64,000 bases of DNA from Brassica napus (Eukaryota; Streptophyta; Magnoliopsida; Brassicales; Brassicaceae). The DNA lies in contig NC_063444.1 of NCBI RefSeq assembly GCF_020379485.1, positions 1-64,000 on the forward strand, written 5' to 3'. The notes beneath the pieces are model-generated. The model saw only the letters and a list, made by a program, of their open reading frames with translations, was not told where the DNA came from and made no database searches. Within the stretch, counting starts at the first letter, position 1, and each line of letters begins with the position of its first letter. Shown here one piece after another: positions 24,250-35,954 of the stretch. A program made the translations under genes and the position numbers.

Positions 24250-25711
24250 GGATTGTCTTTGTGTGTTTCTTGAATTGTAAGTTTAATTCTTTACTGCTGA
24301 ATGTGAGAACTTGAAGAGCATAAAAAGGACCTAATGATGAGTCCAGTATATATAGATAAGGGCATTGTTTGAAGATAACGTTTTATTTTGGTTAGACAAG
24401 TTTCAGTTCATAAATTAACACCAACCAGCACATGGCTTTGCCGGACCACGGCATGGTATGTAAGGGACCGCTAGTGATCAACTTCATCATTTCTGATGTG
24501 AAGACACAAATCAACATGACCACTTGTTAGTTAGATAAGACATTATAACTTGTCAAATTTTCAATTCCTGCCACAGAAAATTTTGAAGGCTTTTTGTGAC
24601 TTTGTCTGTATATGATCAAGTCATGTGGTCCTCTCTTTTAAATATCACTGAGAAGAAGTTACTACTTAATCAGTGATAGAGATGGTTCTTTAGGTTCACA
24701 TCTTCAAGTCCCTACATAATCTATAGAGAGATTTGGCTTGTGATGATGTCCTTGAGACAAATAGCCCCAATGAAGTTATCATGTAGGACATCATATCGTA
24801 AATATTGAAATAACACTTTCTATAAACATAAGAGATGGAATGTTAAAATTTATCTTATCGTAAATGTTGTTAAATTTCCGATTTGGAAGCTTTATATTCT
24901 CACAGATTTGATTCTCTTTTTTTTTTTAACTTCTTTCGCGGAAGATTGAACACCACAATTATATAGGCCCAAACAAATTTTAAATAGAAGTCCAAGCCCA
25001 TAAATTAAACGACTTAATTCCCTCTAATTTGCACTGTTTTGTATTTGCTTACGTCTTTGTAATCGTTTCTTTGTCCCCATTAATTAAATTATGATCCTTC
25101 TTTTTCGCCCTTTTGTTAGTTAAGTTAGTAAACCCTTGTTTTTCTTCCTACACCGACCCCCGTAGAGACGTGGAAATGGGATAACCCCTCAGGTGCAGTT
25201 ACCAGGTCAAACGGGGAAAGAGAGGATTTTTACTCTTATGTATGTATTCAATTATTTGATTTATTATAATGAACTCAGAGAAATAATTAAGCCTCACATG
25301 CCAAATTAAGTACCTCAAAACCCTACCTCAACTCCCATTTAATTAGCATATGTGGCTAACGAAAGCTTAGTCCTATCTTTTGCCATCTTGATCCTTTTCT
25401 CTAGGTGCCACTCTGTTTCTTTTTTTTTACCCTTGATGTTACACTTTTGAAGTTCAACTGTTGATTGATCATCGTACAAGAAAAACTAGCCGGTCTGAGC
25501 TCACAATATTATGTCTCTTTTGGATCCAAGTTTGCTGCAGCCCATCCATGCATGTGATGAAAGACCCTAAATTTCACGTCAGATCTTGCCACCTATATTT
25601 TTTATTTGACTTAGTAACAGAGCTCATGGTTTTTCTTTCACGTCAATATAGAACCTAGATTCAATCACTTCCTATACGAAACATACATCGCACCTCCAAG
25701 TTTTTTTCTTC
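24250..25711. other. Large spacer upstream of SAUR14-like gene
   Basis: AT-rich intergenic DNA with the SAUR promoter in the first few hundred bases. No further gene, RNA or clear element is recognised. The receptor kinase and SAUR genes expected from Arabidopsis are absent. Confidence 0.4.
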
Positions 25712-25714
25712 TTA

Positions 25715-25939
25715 GACCATGATTAACCCGAGGTTATTAGAGTGAGGTTCTTAACGGAAGTTAAGAAACCGTTTCTTAACTTTTAACTAAAAAAACTAAG
25801 AACTGGTTCTTAAATAAGGACTTTAAGAACCGGTTCTTACTTTAAGAACCGGTTCTTAGCTTTTTAGTTAAAAATTAAGAAACAGTTTCTTAATTTCCGA
25901 TAAGAACCTCACTCTAAGAACCCTGGGTTAATCATGCTC
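25715..25939. mobile_element. Harbinger-like MITE, palindromic
   Basis: The ends are GACCATGATTAACCC and, in reverse complement, GAGCATGATTAACCC, flanked on both sides by TTA (25712-25714 and 25940-25942). The interior consists of inverted copies of 'gttcttaacggaagttaagaa' and 'aagaaccggttctta' and can fold almost completely. The TTA duplication and imperfect fold fit a Tourist/Harbinger-type MITE. Confidence 0.82.
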
Positions 25940-25942
25940 TTA

Positions 25943-26082
25943 GAACATGATTAATGGAGGTTCTTAGCGGAATATAAAAAAAAGCGTCTCTTAACTTTTA
26001 ACTGAAAAAGCTAAGAACCGGTTCTTAACTTTTTCAGTTAAAAGAAGAACTCCACCCTAAGAACCCCAGATTAATTATGTTC
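25943..26082. mobile_element. Second Harbinger-like MITE, adjacent to the first
   Basis: It starts GAACATGATTAATGG and ends (reverse complement) GAACATAATTAATCTGGGG, directly abutting the previous element with only TTA between them. Its right flank is TTG, one base from TTA. The interior again has inverted 'aagaaccggttctta' arms. It is a shorter relative in tandem. Confidence 0.78.
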
Positions 26083-26289
26083 TTGTACTTGACTGGTTTT
26101 TTCTCAGATTTTAGAGTTTTTTTAATATTTTAAATATAAAAAAAGAAAATGATAATAATAAACTTGGAGATGAAGAGCGTTTTTTTGAACAAAGAGCAGA
26201 GTTGTAATAACAGTACAGATTTTCAAGGGGTTTCCTGATTTCTGGCCACGGAAGTAGAAAACAGAGATACAAGAAGACTTATTCTTGGG

Positions 26290-26935
26290 CCAACCAATAG
26301 GATTGTGTTATTTCATATTCGATATCTTTTAAAAAAAGAAATAAAATATTGTCAAATTATATTATTTTTTAAAATTAAAAGATAAAAAGAAATAAATAAA
26401 AAATAGTAGTAATTACAAAAAAAAAAGTTTTAACGTCGTCAGCAAAACATTAAACCCTAAATCCTAATCCCTAAACCCTAAATCCTAAACCCTAAACCCT
26501 TGGGTAAACCCTAAACTCTAGGATAGATCTTAAACTCTAAATCAAAATCACTAATCACTAAACACTAAAACACTCAAGGGTTTAGGGTTTAGAGTTTAGG
26601 ATTTAGGGTTTAGAGTTTTAGGGTTTAGTGTTTTTATTTAGAGTTTAGGATTTATCCAAAGGTTTAGGGTTTACCCAAAGGTTTAGAGTTTACCCAAGGG
26701 TTTAGGATTTACCCAAGAGTTTAGGTTTACCCAAGGGTTTAGGATTTAGGATTTAGGGATTAGGATTTAGGGTTTAGTGTTTTGGTGACGACGTTAAAAA
26801 GATTATTTTAATTCTTTTTTCTGTAGCAACTTTTTTTTTTACTTTTAAAAAAAAAAAAAACATAATATAACTTGATAATATTTTGTTTCCTTTTTAAAAA
26901 TATCGAATTTGAAATAATGAAATCCTATTGGCTGG
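26290..26935. mobile_element. Foldback element with telomere-like core repeats
   Basis: Two inverted arms of roughly 170-190 bp face each other. The left begins CCAACCAATAGGATT and the right, in reverse complement, CCAGCCAATAGGATT. Both continue through 'ttcgatatttttaaaa' and 'aaaatattgtcaa' to 'tttaacgtcgtc'. Between the arms lie degenerate telomere-type repeats, (CCCTAAA)-like on the left (26,450-26,520) and (TTTAGGG)-like on the right (26,580-26,780), so even the core is inverted. No coding frame and no clear target duplication was found. It is probably a MULE- or hAT-type foldback element rather than an interstitial telomere. Confidence 0.75.
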
Positions 26936-27219
26936 TGAACCTAGATAAATTCAGTTCTAAATAAATCTGTCCGTAATAAAAAGAAAGGTGTAAAGATGGA
27001 AAGCTGTACAAAAGAGGACAGTATTAGGTAGGGAAGGAGGAGGAAGCAAGAGTAACATGGGGAAGGGCTTTCATGTGGTTGGTCGATGAGACGAAAGAAT
27101 AACGACGCGTCTTTTTCAGTCCGTAAGGCGAAGTTGTCTCTTCAAAGATCCGTAATTTTCTCCCTCTTTCACTCCAAAATTTTCCCAAACAAATCTCGTT
27201 CGCAGAACATGCTCCCTAG

Positions 27220-27250
<31 letters not shown>

Positions 27251-28297
27251 CAACGACCCCAATCTCTCTCTCTCCATTTGTGGTTGATAAGAGAGAAAAC
27301 ATGATTCCATATTATTCTTATTCACCTGTTGGTTGATGTGATTAATTTCGGATGTAACCCGCAAGAATAATCAACTCGAGATCAAAGTTTAACCTTTGCA
27401 GAGTTGCGTGTATTACAAGTAACAATCGTTGCTATCTGATTTTTTTAGGATTTTTAGAACATCCTTTGCTCAAACAGAATAAAATAATACACAAGGCAAT
27501 TGCACTAAATGACCAAGAAATATATTAAAATGTAGATAAACATACTTCAAAAGTTAAAATGTTCTGAAAAAGAGAAATAGTAACGTCATTTACTTTTTTT
27601 TTTTTTTTTTGTAACTTATAACGTCATTTACTTAATGAACTTTTGTAATATGTTTCATTGAACTTATAAAATATCTACAGTCTGCATTATGGCCGACGCC
27701 GTGGATTAGGAAGAGGAACATCACAAGTTACAAAGATGGGAAGCTCGAGATCGTGAGACTTTTACATGTTCTTTTGTCCCTAACCTTTTACGACCAGATA
27801 CAAAGATCTATTAAATGCTCATTGTCTTTAAGCATATAACCATCGAACATTGTCAATATATTGTGAACAAATACAGTCACTTGCGGACAAGAGTCAAAGG
27901 CGAATCTTTCTCATTTTTTTCTGTATTTTCATGCATTTGTTACAATGTGTCATCTTAAAGAGATATTCTATTATCAAATGGTTGTAACTAAATAGTTTTG
28001 TTTGCTGGTAATACATTTGCATTGGTTTCTATTGGTTACAATACTCGTCTTTGGAGTTCATCACATGACAGTTGTGAATCTGGCAATTTGTTAGCCTTAG
28101 GTCCTAAAAAATCTATATATATATATATATATATTTGTTGAAAAGAAATTATATAATAGTTTCAAATCGCGTGATTAGCCTATTTTAATTTTAAAAGATG
28201 TAGATACAGCAATCGTATAATGTTTAAATATTATCTTGATTCTAGTCCGGCGATGACACCATTTAATTTGTTGGTGTAGACAATGGATTGATTCTCC
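26936..28297. other. Spacer before the LINE
   Basis: It contains a CT tract (about 27,223-27,248), a second CT tract near 27,265 and a TA microsatellite (about 28,112-28,132). A possible decayed coding scrap at 27,690 (ATGGCCGACGCC followed by a stop) could not be identified. No gene is supported. Confidence 0.4.
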
Positions 28298-28311
28298 CTC
28301 CTTGTCTGCAT
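28298..28311. repeat. LINE target-site duplication, left copy
   Basis: CTCCTTGTCTGCAT lies just before the T-run that marks the LINE's poly(A) end. CTCCTTGTCTACAT lies at 34663-34676. The copies agree at 13 of 14 positions. Confidence 0.87.
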
Positions 28312-28347
28312 TTTTTTTTTTTTTTGAAACACACTTATATTAAATGA

Positions 28348-31300
28348 TCAGACCAAAGTTGGTGAAGCCATTAAGGCCAGTTCAACAGATAAAATCTGCT
28401 TTGCTAGCACATCAGCCTCTACATTTTTCTTCCTAGAAATCCAATTGAAAGAAATACATTCAAAAGATGAAGCAAGAGCTTGGATATCTATCAAGATCCC
28501 ATAGAGACCAGTCAAGAACGTACCTTCTTTGAGCGCTTTCACTAGCACTGCGGAGTCTGATTCGCAACGTATTCTCGTGAATCCTAGTTCTCTACACTTC
28601 CATATTGCCTCTCTGAGAGCCAGGGCCTCAGCAGCTAACGGGGTCCTCACATGGTGAGCCGGTAATGAGAATGAGGATGTTCTGTTTTGTCCTTCCATCA
28701 CCCATCCAAGTCCTGCAACGTTCAAAATTTCATTCCACGCAGCATCAGATTTTACGACAATACAGTTTGGGGAGGCTTGGGCTAACGTTGGGGGAACAGC
28801 CGGTAAAGGGCTGGAGATGGTTTGGCAGGTTCCCCATTCCCGGGCCAAATAGATGGCTTTTGAAAGCGTTTCAGCTGCGGAGGTGAGCTTGTCGTTGAAA
28901 ACCAGATTGTTTCTTGCCGTCCAAATTCCCCAAAGGATCCAGGGCGCGAGTTGTCCTTCTACTCCCGTTGGCGGTAAGTTCTTCCTTGAGATGAGGTTGA
29001 TCCATTGGTTCCTCAAAACTATAGATCCATTGTACTCAATACTTGGGAAAATAGGGGCCGAGGTCCAAACCTGTTTTGCGAAAGGACAATGAAAGAACAA
29101 GTGATCTATAGTTTCCGGTAGGTTGCATCTCTTACACTTCCCATCAACATTTATCTGTCGCGCTCTAAGTGCTTCTCCTGCTGGGATTGCTCCATGAAGT
29201 GCCTTCCATACAAAGAGCTTTGTCTTTGGTGATGTTTTGAGCGTCCAAACAGCTTTCTTCCAGTCAAAGGACTGATCTGCTATCGAGGTATCCATAGGAT
29301 CCGTTATGGTTGAGAGGGCAGTTGCGTAGCCTGACTTGGTAGTGTAGCTTCCTGATTTTGCTCCAAGCCAAGACAGCTTGTCCGGCGCTCCCGTGACACT
29401 CGGTTTAATCGCTAGAATTTTCTGTTCCTCCATAGGTAGCACCCGTCGTATCATGTCGACGTTCCACTCCCTGCTGTTTGGGAGAAAGAAATCAGAGACA
29501 GTGAGATTTAGGTACTGTAGTGGGGCCGGTCCCATTGGGCTCTCTTGTGTTTCGCAACTAAGCCACAGTTTTGTCCATATGTTGATACTTTCACCATTGC
29601 CTACTTCCCAACTCGCATTGCTCATTACAATATCCCGGCCTATCAAGACCCCTCTCCATCCATGAGAGATGTCTCTTTTAAACTCAACAGCGAGGAAAGG
29701 TTCGTTGGGACAGTATTTGCCGAGCAGGATGCGTCCTATGAGCTTGTCGGGGTTGTTGATTATCCGCCATGCTAGTTTGGCCAAGTATGCCTCATTGAAG
29801 CTCTGTATATCTCTGAAGTCAAGACCACCCTGATCCTTGGGACGAATGAGCTTATTCCAGGCGATCCATGACATCTTCTTGCGCCCCATGCTATCATCCC
29901 ACCAGAACCGGGTGAGCGTTGACTGAATTCTTTTGCACAAAGAAATTGGTAGTTGGAAGCAGGACATCGCGTGCGATGGAACAGGAGATAGAACACTCTT
30001 GAGCATGGTCATCTTCCCTGCTGTAGATAGGAATCTGTTGGACCACCCCTTTGCCTTTTGCTTGATCCGATCAACAATGGAGGAAAACAGATCGCATTTC
30101 TTTCTACCGAAGTGTTCCGGCAAACCGAGATACTTTCCAACCCCACCTTCTTTTTGTATCGACAGTGTATCATGAACAACTGTCTTCAGTGCCGCCGGCG
30201 TATTCCAGGAGAAGGTAATAGAAGACTTGTCTGAATTGATCGACTGTCCCGAAGCCTCCTCGTAAAGCTTGAGAACTTTTGTGAGTGCCTCGGCACTGTC
30301 CTTGCTGGCTCGTAGGAAGAACATTGTGTCGTCCGCGAATAGAAGATGGTTGATCCGAGGAGTCCCTCGAGACACTTTGATCCCTTTAAGGGAGCCTTCT
30401 TCTTGTGCTTTGCTACATAAGCCCGAGAGAACCTCACTACATAGTATGAATATGTAAGGTGAGAGTGGGTCTCCTTGACGGATCCCCCGGCTCGGTGTGA
30501 CTCTTCCTCTAGGTGAACCGTTAATGAGGAAGGAGTACGTAACAGTGGACACACATTGTATGATCCATGAGATCCATTTGGGATGGAAGCCTAGTCTCTG
30601 AAAAACCAATCTTATAAACTCCCATTCAAGGCGGTCATAAGCCTTACTCATGTCGGTTTTAAGCGCCATGGCACATCTCTTCTCCGCATCAGAGTTCTTG
30701 AGATAGTGTAAAACCTCGTGGGTGATCAGGACATTGTCCGATATCATTCGTCCCGGTACAAATGCAGACTGGTTCTCGGAGACTATGTTTGAGAGGAGTG
30801 GCTGGAGTCTCTTCGTAAGGATCTTGGATATAATCTTGCAGTAGACATTGCAAAGTGCAATAGGTCTATACTCCGTGACTTGCTGCGGGCTAGGCACTTT
30901 CGGTATGAGCCTAATATGTGTCTCATTGATCCTCTCGGGGAGTCTGTCCGTGAGGAAGAAATCCTGGATCTCTCTCACTATCTCAGGGCCGACAGTGTCC
31001 CAGTTGGTATGGTAGAAGCTCGCTGAGAATCCGTCTGGTCCCGGTGCTTTGTCGGCATGAATAGAGAATAGGGCCTCTTTGATCTCTGCAGCTTTTGGGA
31101 CTGTAATTAGCTTCTCGTTCGTTTCTGCGCTCACCATTGGTGATAGAGCACGCATTACGGTTTCCTCTCTGTTGCCCTCAATAGTCTTGAATAGCTCATG
31201 AAAATACTCAACGATCACTCTCCCTATCTGATCTTCTTGATAGACCATGTTGCCCTCTGCATCTTCAATCACCGTGAATGCATTTGCTCGTTTCCGGTTC

Positions 31301-32439
31301 TTTGCTGTGGCGGGGAAGAAGCCGGTATTGCGGTCTCCGAGGCTGCGCCAGAGTAGTCGACTTCTTTGTCTCCAATATTCCTCCTCTGAGTTATATGCAT
31401 CGTTTAGTTCGTTGGAGACTCTCGAGATGAGCTCAGTGTCATTTGTCGGGTCAGTCAAGGTTGCCTCCAGTTCAAAGCGTTTCTGCTCAATCTGCTCTCT
31501 GCTATTTTTATACTGCTATTTGCTCCATTGAATCAGGGCAGTTCGTACCTCTTTGATTCTGTCATTGACAGATGAGTATGGGGTACTATCCCAGGCTTGT
31601 TTAATTAGAGCTTTAGCCTCCGGGTTGTACTTGAGTCTCCTATCATATCTAAATAGGCCGCGTCTTTTCTTTTTATCAGGCTCGAAGAATGACAGTATGG
31701 GCTTATGGTCGGAGCCTTCGTACGTCAAATATTGTGATCGTGCGTTCGGGAAGAGCTCCGCCCAGTAACTATTTGCCGCTGCACGGTCCAGTCGACACCG
31801 CACAAGATAATCTCCTCTCTTTCCTCGCCAAGACAGACAGTCTCCCGAATGGCGCAAATCATAGAGGTCCCCCTCGGAATAGAACGTTCTCATGTCCGTG
31901 AAGGACCCCTCAGTCCTGGCCGGACCTCCCACGTTTTCTACATTGTTCAGCAAATCGTTGAAATCTCCCGTCAAGAACCAAGGAGCGTCTCTTCTTGTAC
32001 TCTGCTCTATTAGCCTAGCCCATAGGGTTCTTCTTTTCGGTATATATGTATCAGCATAGATGAAAGAAGCAAAAAAATGTTTTCCTTCAAATTCAATAGA
32101 GGTATCAATACAGTTTGCCGAGGAGCTTAGAATTTGAAGTTTGATTTCCTGTTTCCAGAAGAGAGCAAGGCCACCAGCTCCGTGACTAGTTGGCGATATC
32201 AAGAGTGAGTTCTCGTACTGTAACGAGTCTGTTTTCTTCTTGACGAAGCTGTCGGGATTTTTTGTTTCCATGAGGAAAAGAATATCCGGAGAGATATCTC
32301 TCTTCATCTCTTTTAGACGTCGAACTGTCCGAGGATTCCCTAACCCCTGACAGTTCCAGCTCGCTACTTTTAAGGACCGAGAGGAGATGGATTTCGAAAA
32401 TCCGTCCTTCTCTTTGAGATTGCCGGGATCATCTTGCAT
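28348..32439 (-). pseudogene. LINE ORF2: endonuclease, reverse transcriptase, RNase H, with one amber stop
   Basis: From 32439 the frame encodes an AP-type endonuclease (LKVASWNCQGLGN, FLTGDFND, GSDHKPI). TAG at 31516-31518 follows QWSK. The same frame then continues without interruption to 28348. It includes the reverse transcriptase (DKAPGPDGFSASFY, IALCNVYCKIISK, GIRQGDPLSPYIF, catalytic FADDTMF), a zinc segment (CKRCNLPETIDHLFFHC) and RNase H (KSDAAW, AAEALALREA, CESDSAVL, EADVLAK). The full frame would be about 1,363 residues, normal for a plant LINE. The stop follows AAA and precedes CAG, so a C-to-T change of a CAG codon is the simplest explanation. Whether the endonuclease-only product is made is unknown. 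Confidence 0.93.
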
Positions 32440-34142
32440 AGCGGCTGGTTATCTGAGTTCGAAGAGGCTCCCGCCTCATGGGAGTTTGATGCTCGTCTGT
32501 GAGAGTTTTGTCTTTCCTCCTGTCTGTCACTTGTATTTAGCTTTCTTCGGGCAGTGGGTAGCTTAGCTGTTTGCACCTTTCTCTTTTTGGAGCAGGATCC
32601 TTTGATGGTTTTCGGGCTTTGTCGAACCTTACGCTTTCCCGGGGGTCGTCCCGGCTTCCTTTTCTCCGTAGTCACAGGAGGACCCTCTAAAGGGAGTGGT
32701 AAGTTGGGGGGGCCAAGCCGCAGTACTGTTGGGGTTCTGCTTGCAGACTTTTCCACAATTCTTACAGGTTCCTCTTCGATGGTGTCGTTCCCACCTAAGT
32801 TCGCCTGTGCTATACGGATGGCTGATTTTTCCAATTGCCCTTTCTCCTCTGCTATTCTCATTCTCTCCCTACGGGCCGGGCTCTCTGTTGGGTCTGCACA
32901 CTGAGTGTACTGAAGCATTGTTTCTCTCACTTCTGCTCTTGCTTCATTGAGCACTTCTTGTGAGTTAGGGACTTGTTGTTCTCTGATAGGATAGTTTCTT
33001 CCTAGTTCAGCTCTGTTGTCATTGACAACTACTGGTTCATCCCTTCTAGTTTCATAGCGTCCTCTCCGAGGGGGTGAGCTGAAGCTTGTCTCTATGTGAC
33101 CATGATGCTCCCTCTGGGCTCGCGAAGTCACCTCTCTCTCAGGAGGGTTTGGATCCTTATGATGAGAGTATCGGCTGTCGAAGCTTCTTTGTCTTTCTTT
33201 GGACGCGTGTCTAGAGTATCGTCGGCTGACAGTATCTTGACTGGAGCGGTACCTACTCCTTTCCTCCAAAGTGCGCCGGGCATCATATTTGTGCTCCCTA
33301 TAGTCATAACTTCTTTCTCTTCTGTGGCCGTAATCATGATCCTCCCCATTGGGGTTGGCTGCTGAACAATGATATATATCTGATTCTGATCTTTGTAGTG
33401 GTTGATCAGTTGGCCTTTTTATCTCAGCTTGGTCTTTTGGGTCTAAATACCGCCCCTTTGCCTCACGAGCTTGGTGTTTTGCAATCAAGCAGTCGCGGAT
33501 CTCATGATCTAGCCGAAAACATTTGGAGCAATGCCTTTCAAGTTTCTCGTATAGAAAGGTTGCGGTGACCTCATCTCCATTGGAGTATTCAATTACTGAA
33601 GATTTTATCAGTGGTAGAAGTCCGTTGACTTGGACCCTCATCCTAACTGTCGTTTGTGTTATCTCCAGTTTATCAAAGATACCCAAGTTTTCCCCAAGGT
33701 CTGTGACGGTTTCCTCTGACCATAGATGGATCGGGATGCCTTGAACTTTAATCCAAAAGGGGAGCAGGGATGGGAAATCCTTGGAGACTGTTGGTTCCCT
33801 TCGTTGTACGATAACCATCCACCTTGCATAGTGATAGGGTCTTTTTTCAAGGACTGCGAGTAGGTCAGTTTCGTTGGAAAACTGGAATTGGAATAGACCA
33901 TCACCGAGATCAGAACCCACCGGTCTACTCTCTGCCTTCCATAGTTCTGTGAAGAACGGGATAAGTGACCAAACTTTCTGAGCTGTTTGGTTTGTTACTC
34001 TGCCAATGAGAGTGAGTGAGTACTTGTTTAGCAGTGCTGAGTTATCTGGTACTTGAGCTCTGATACTAGGCTTCCGTGGTGCTTTGTAACCGTTTGTAGC
34101 AATGCTTTTTCCTTTGTCTTCTTTGGAAAGTCTTCTCGCCAT
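32370..34142 (-). CDS. LINE ORF1: DUF4283 and zinc-knuckle RNA-binding protein
   Basis: An uninterrupted frame of 590 residues starting MARRLSKEDKGKS. Residues about 35-190 are a DUF4283-type domain (SLTLIGRVTNQTAQKVWSLI, then RWMVIVQRREPTV, FWIKVQGIPIHLW). A CCHC knuckle of form C-x2-C-x4-H-x4-C follows (CSKCFRLDHEIRDC, near 205-218). Next is a long Arg/Ser-rich region and a basic tail (KKRKVQ). ORF1 proteins of plant LINEs coat element RNA and carry it to the nucleus. The frame is intact. It ends 70 bp into the start of ORF2, so the two are translated from overlapping frames. Confidence 0.9.
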   Translation of the reverse strand: MARRLSKEDKGKSIATNGYKAPRKPSIRAQVPDNSALLNKYSLTLIGRVTNQTAQKVWSLIPFFTELWKAESRPVGSDLGDGLFQFQFSNETDLLAVLEKRPYHYARWMVIVQRREPTVSKDFPSLLPFWIKVQGIPIHLWSEETVTDLGENLGIFDKLEITQTTVRMRVQVNGLLPLIKSSVIEYSNGDEVTATFLYEKLERHCSKCFRLDHEIRDCLIAKHQAREAKGRYLDPKDQAEIKRPTDQPLQRSESDIYHCSAANPNGEDHDYGHRRERSYDYREHKYDARRTLEERSRYRSSQDTVSRRYSRHASKERQRSFDSRYSHHKDPNPPEREVTSRAQREHHGHIETSFSSPPRRGRYETRRDEPVVVNDNRAELGRNYPIREQQVPNSQEVLNEARAEVRETMLQYTQCADPTESPARRERMRIAEEKGQLEKSAIRIAQANLGGNDTIEEEPVRIVEKSASRTPTVLRLGPPNLPLPLEGPPVTTEKRKPGRPPGKRKVRQSPKTIKGSCSKKRKVQTAKLPTARRKLNTSDRQEERQNSHRRASNSHEAGASSNSDNQPLCKMIPAISKRRTDFRNPSPLGP

Positions 34143-34676
34143 TGGAGAGTGTTGTAGTTCTTGTCGAGGAGGAGTTTGATGGAAATTGCAGCAGCTGGTG
34201 CTTGAAGGCTTAAAGGATCTAGGAGGAGCAACTGTAGTAAGGTTTTCGAAGAGCTGAATCTCAGCTGAAAACAGCGGTTGCAGGACAGGATTCCCTGTTT
34301 CAAATCGATCTGCTTCCTAGCGGGTCTTCACTAGACCTGCGTAGATCTTCATAGCGGCGGTCTCCGGTGAAAAAACGTCGTCAGAAAACGGTCCCTCCGG
34401 CCATCGGCGGGGGAAGAACCCGGTGGTTAACGCCCAGGAACGTTTTATTATCCTTCAGTTTATTCTTAAAGGGGGAACAATTTGAAAAGTTGGTGGACTT
34501 TACATAGGTTTTTTACCAGAACCAGTAAAAGTTGATGGGATCTGAAGGGTGTCTGCTCCGGAACTGTTGGGTAAAGACCTTCAGCGGGAAAAGTGCATGG
34601 GAGAGAAATTTTCTGATTTAGATGAAAACTTTAAGGAGGGCTTGTTTACTGCGACTTTTTTTCTCCTTGTCTACAT

Positions 34677-35636
34677 ATTTGTCCACTTTAGTTAGAGTGT
34701 ACATTATGGGATGCTAGTTTGTGATTACTTAGAATCTAATTACCGAGGATAGAGTATTTAAAGATGACCAACAAAAAATATCATAAACTAGAGGTAATAA
34801 ATCAAATGCATGCTTTCAACTCTACATGCTTAGCCAAATATATTAATGGAAAACATATAATATGTACTTAATTGTGGTACATATTTACATACCTATTCGT
34901 ACATAATTATAAAGTATAGTTACCACATTGATATTTTCCCTATTTATGACAATAGCTAATGAAAGAGAGTGAGAGGAGGGACCATGGTGTCTTGGGGAGG
35001 ACCAACAATGAAATTAAATCGCAATGGGTTTGGATCCCACACTGTCACATGCGTTTCTATATCCCTCCTGCTTTTCTTCTGCTCCTTAAAAATAAAACTG
35101 TATATATCTACAGTTATATATTAAATTATTAATATCAATATAATAATCATAGTTCTCTATAATATGCAAGTGACTTGCTATTGGAATAAACATACTAATA
35201 TTTAAAACATCTAATTACCCTCATCGCCGTTCTTTAAATAATCAGCTCAAAAATCATATTAGTTTTTATTTATAATAAATTCGTAGTTTCCATTTTCTTA
35301 TACTCGATATGATAATTCCTTCATACAGTTAGCTGGCTGCTGATTTTTCGTTCGAAATGTATAATTATATTTTGGAAGAGTCTTACAAGATGGCACTAAC
35401 CAAATTTTAGATTACTGATAATAATTTGATTATATATTAGTATTAAATCAAGATGATATAATGTAAGAACTTTAAAAATAATAGTAATATTGCTTTAACA
35501 TCCTATCCTCATCCTCCTCCATAAATAACCCCTTTTCGCAACCTATCTCTCATCAAACACTTCCCCTTTCTCCTCCAAATTGTCTCCTCACTCCCTCATC
35601 TCATCAAGAAGTCAAACACTAGCTAAAACTAAAACA
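34677..35636. other. Spacer and SAUR16-like promoter
   Basis: AT-rich DNA. The TATA-like 'ataaataacccc' at about 35,521-35,532 is about 105 bp before the SAUR start, and the leader after it is CT-rich. No other feature is seen. Confidence 0.5.
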
Positions 35637-35954
35637 ATGGCGGTAAAGAGATCTTCGAAGGTAACACAAACAGCAATGTTAAAGCAAATCCTCAAGAGGT
35701 GCTCGAGCTTAGGTAAGAAACAATGCTACGACGAGGAAGGCCTCTCTCTTGACGTACCAAAGGGACATTTTCCTGTTTACGTAGGCGAAAAGCGTATGAG
35801 GTACATCGTACCAATCACCTTCTTGTCTCATCCCGAATTTCTGATCCTTCTTCAACAAGCAGAGGAAGAGTTCGGTTTCCACCACGACATGGGAGGACTC
35901 ACCATCCCTTGTGAAGAAGTCGTTTTTCTCTCTCTAACATCCATGATCCGATAA
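35637..35954 (+). CDS. SAUR16: SAUR family auxin-responsive protein (SAUR16-like)
   Basis: An intronless frame of 105 residues from ATG at 35637 ([20 protein letters not shown]). The frame stays open upstream, but this ATG gives the N-terminus I remember for At4g38860 (SAUR16). The core follows: [54 protein letters not shown]. Clade members act in auxin- and light-dependent cell expansion by restraining PP2C.D phosphatases. The two surviving SAURs point away from each other and are separated by about 11 kb of element-rich DNA. Confidence 0.94.
   Translation: MAVKRSSKVTQTAMLKQILKRCSSLGKKQCYDEEGLSLDVPKGHFPVYVGEKRMRYIVPITFLSHPEFLILLQQAEEEFGFHHDMGGLTIPCEEVVFLSLTSMIR

Larger units (their letters stand above)
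28312..34662 (-). mobile_element. Near-complete 6.35-kb LINE retrotransposon
   Basis: A minus-strand non-LTR element bounded by a 14-bp target duplication with one mismatch. It has a 5' leader of about 520 bp (34143-34662), ORF1 (32370-34142), ORF2 (28348-32439, broken by one amber codon), a short 3' UTR and a poly(A) tail visible as T residues at 28311-28325. ORF1 and ORF2 overlap by 70 bp in different frames. Its 3' end ('tgatcatttaata' then 'gtgtgtttc' and A) matches the truncated copy in the satellite. Because only one stop and one duplication mismatch are seen, the insertion appears fairly young. It separates the two SAUR genes. Confidence 0.94.

Noticed and set aside
26440..26790. Interstitial telomere
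   Set aside because: Repeats are degenerate, inverted about a centre and enclosed by matching inverted arms, so a foldback element explains them better.
27116..27364. 82-residue minus-strand frame rich in RE
   Set aside because: It is a translation of a CT/GA microsatellite with no domain and no homologue that I recognise.
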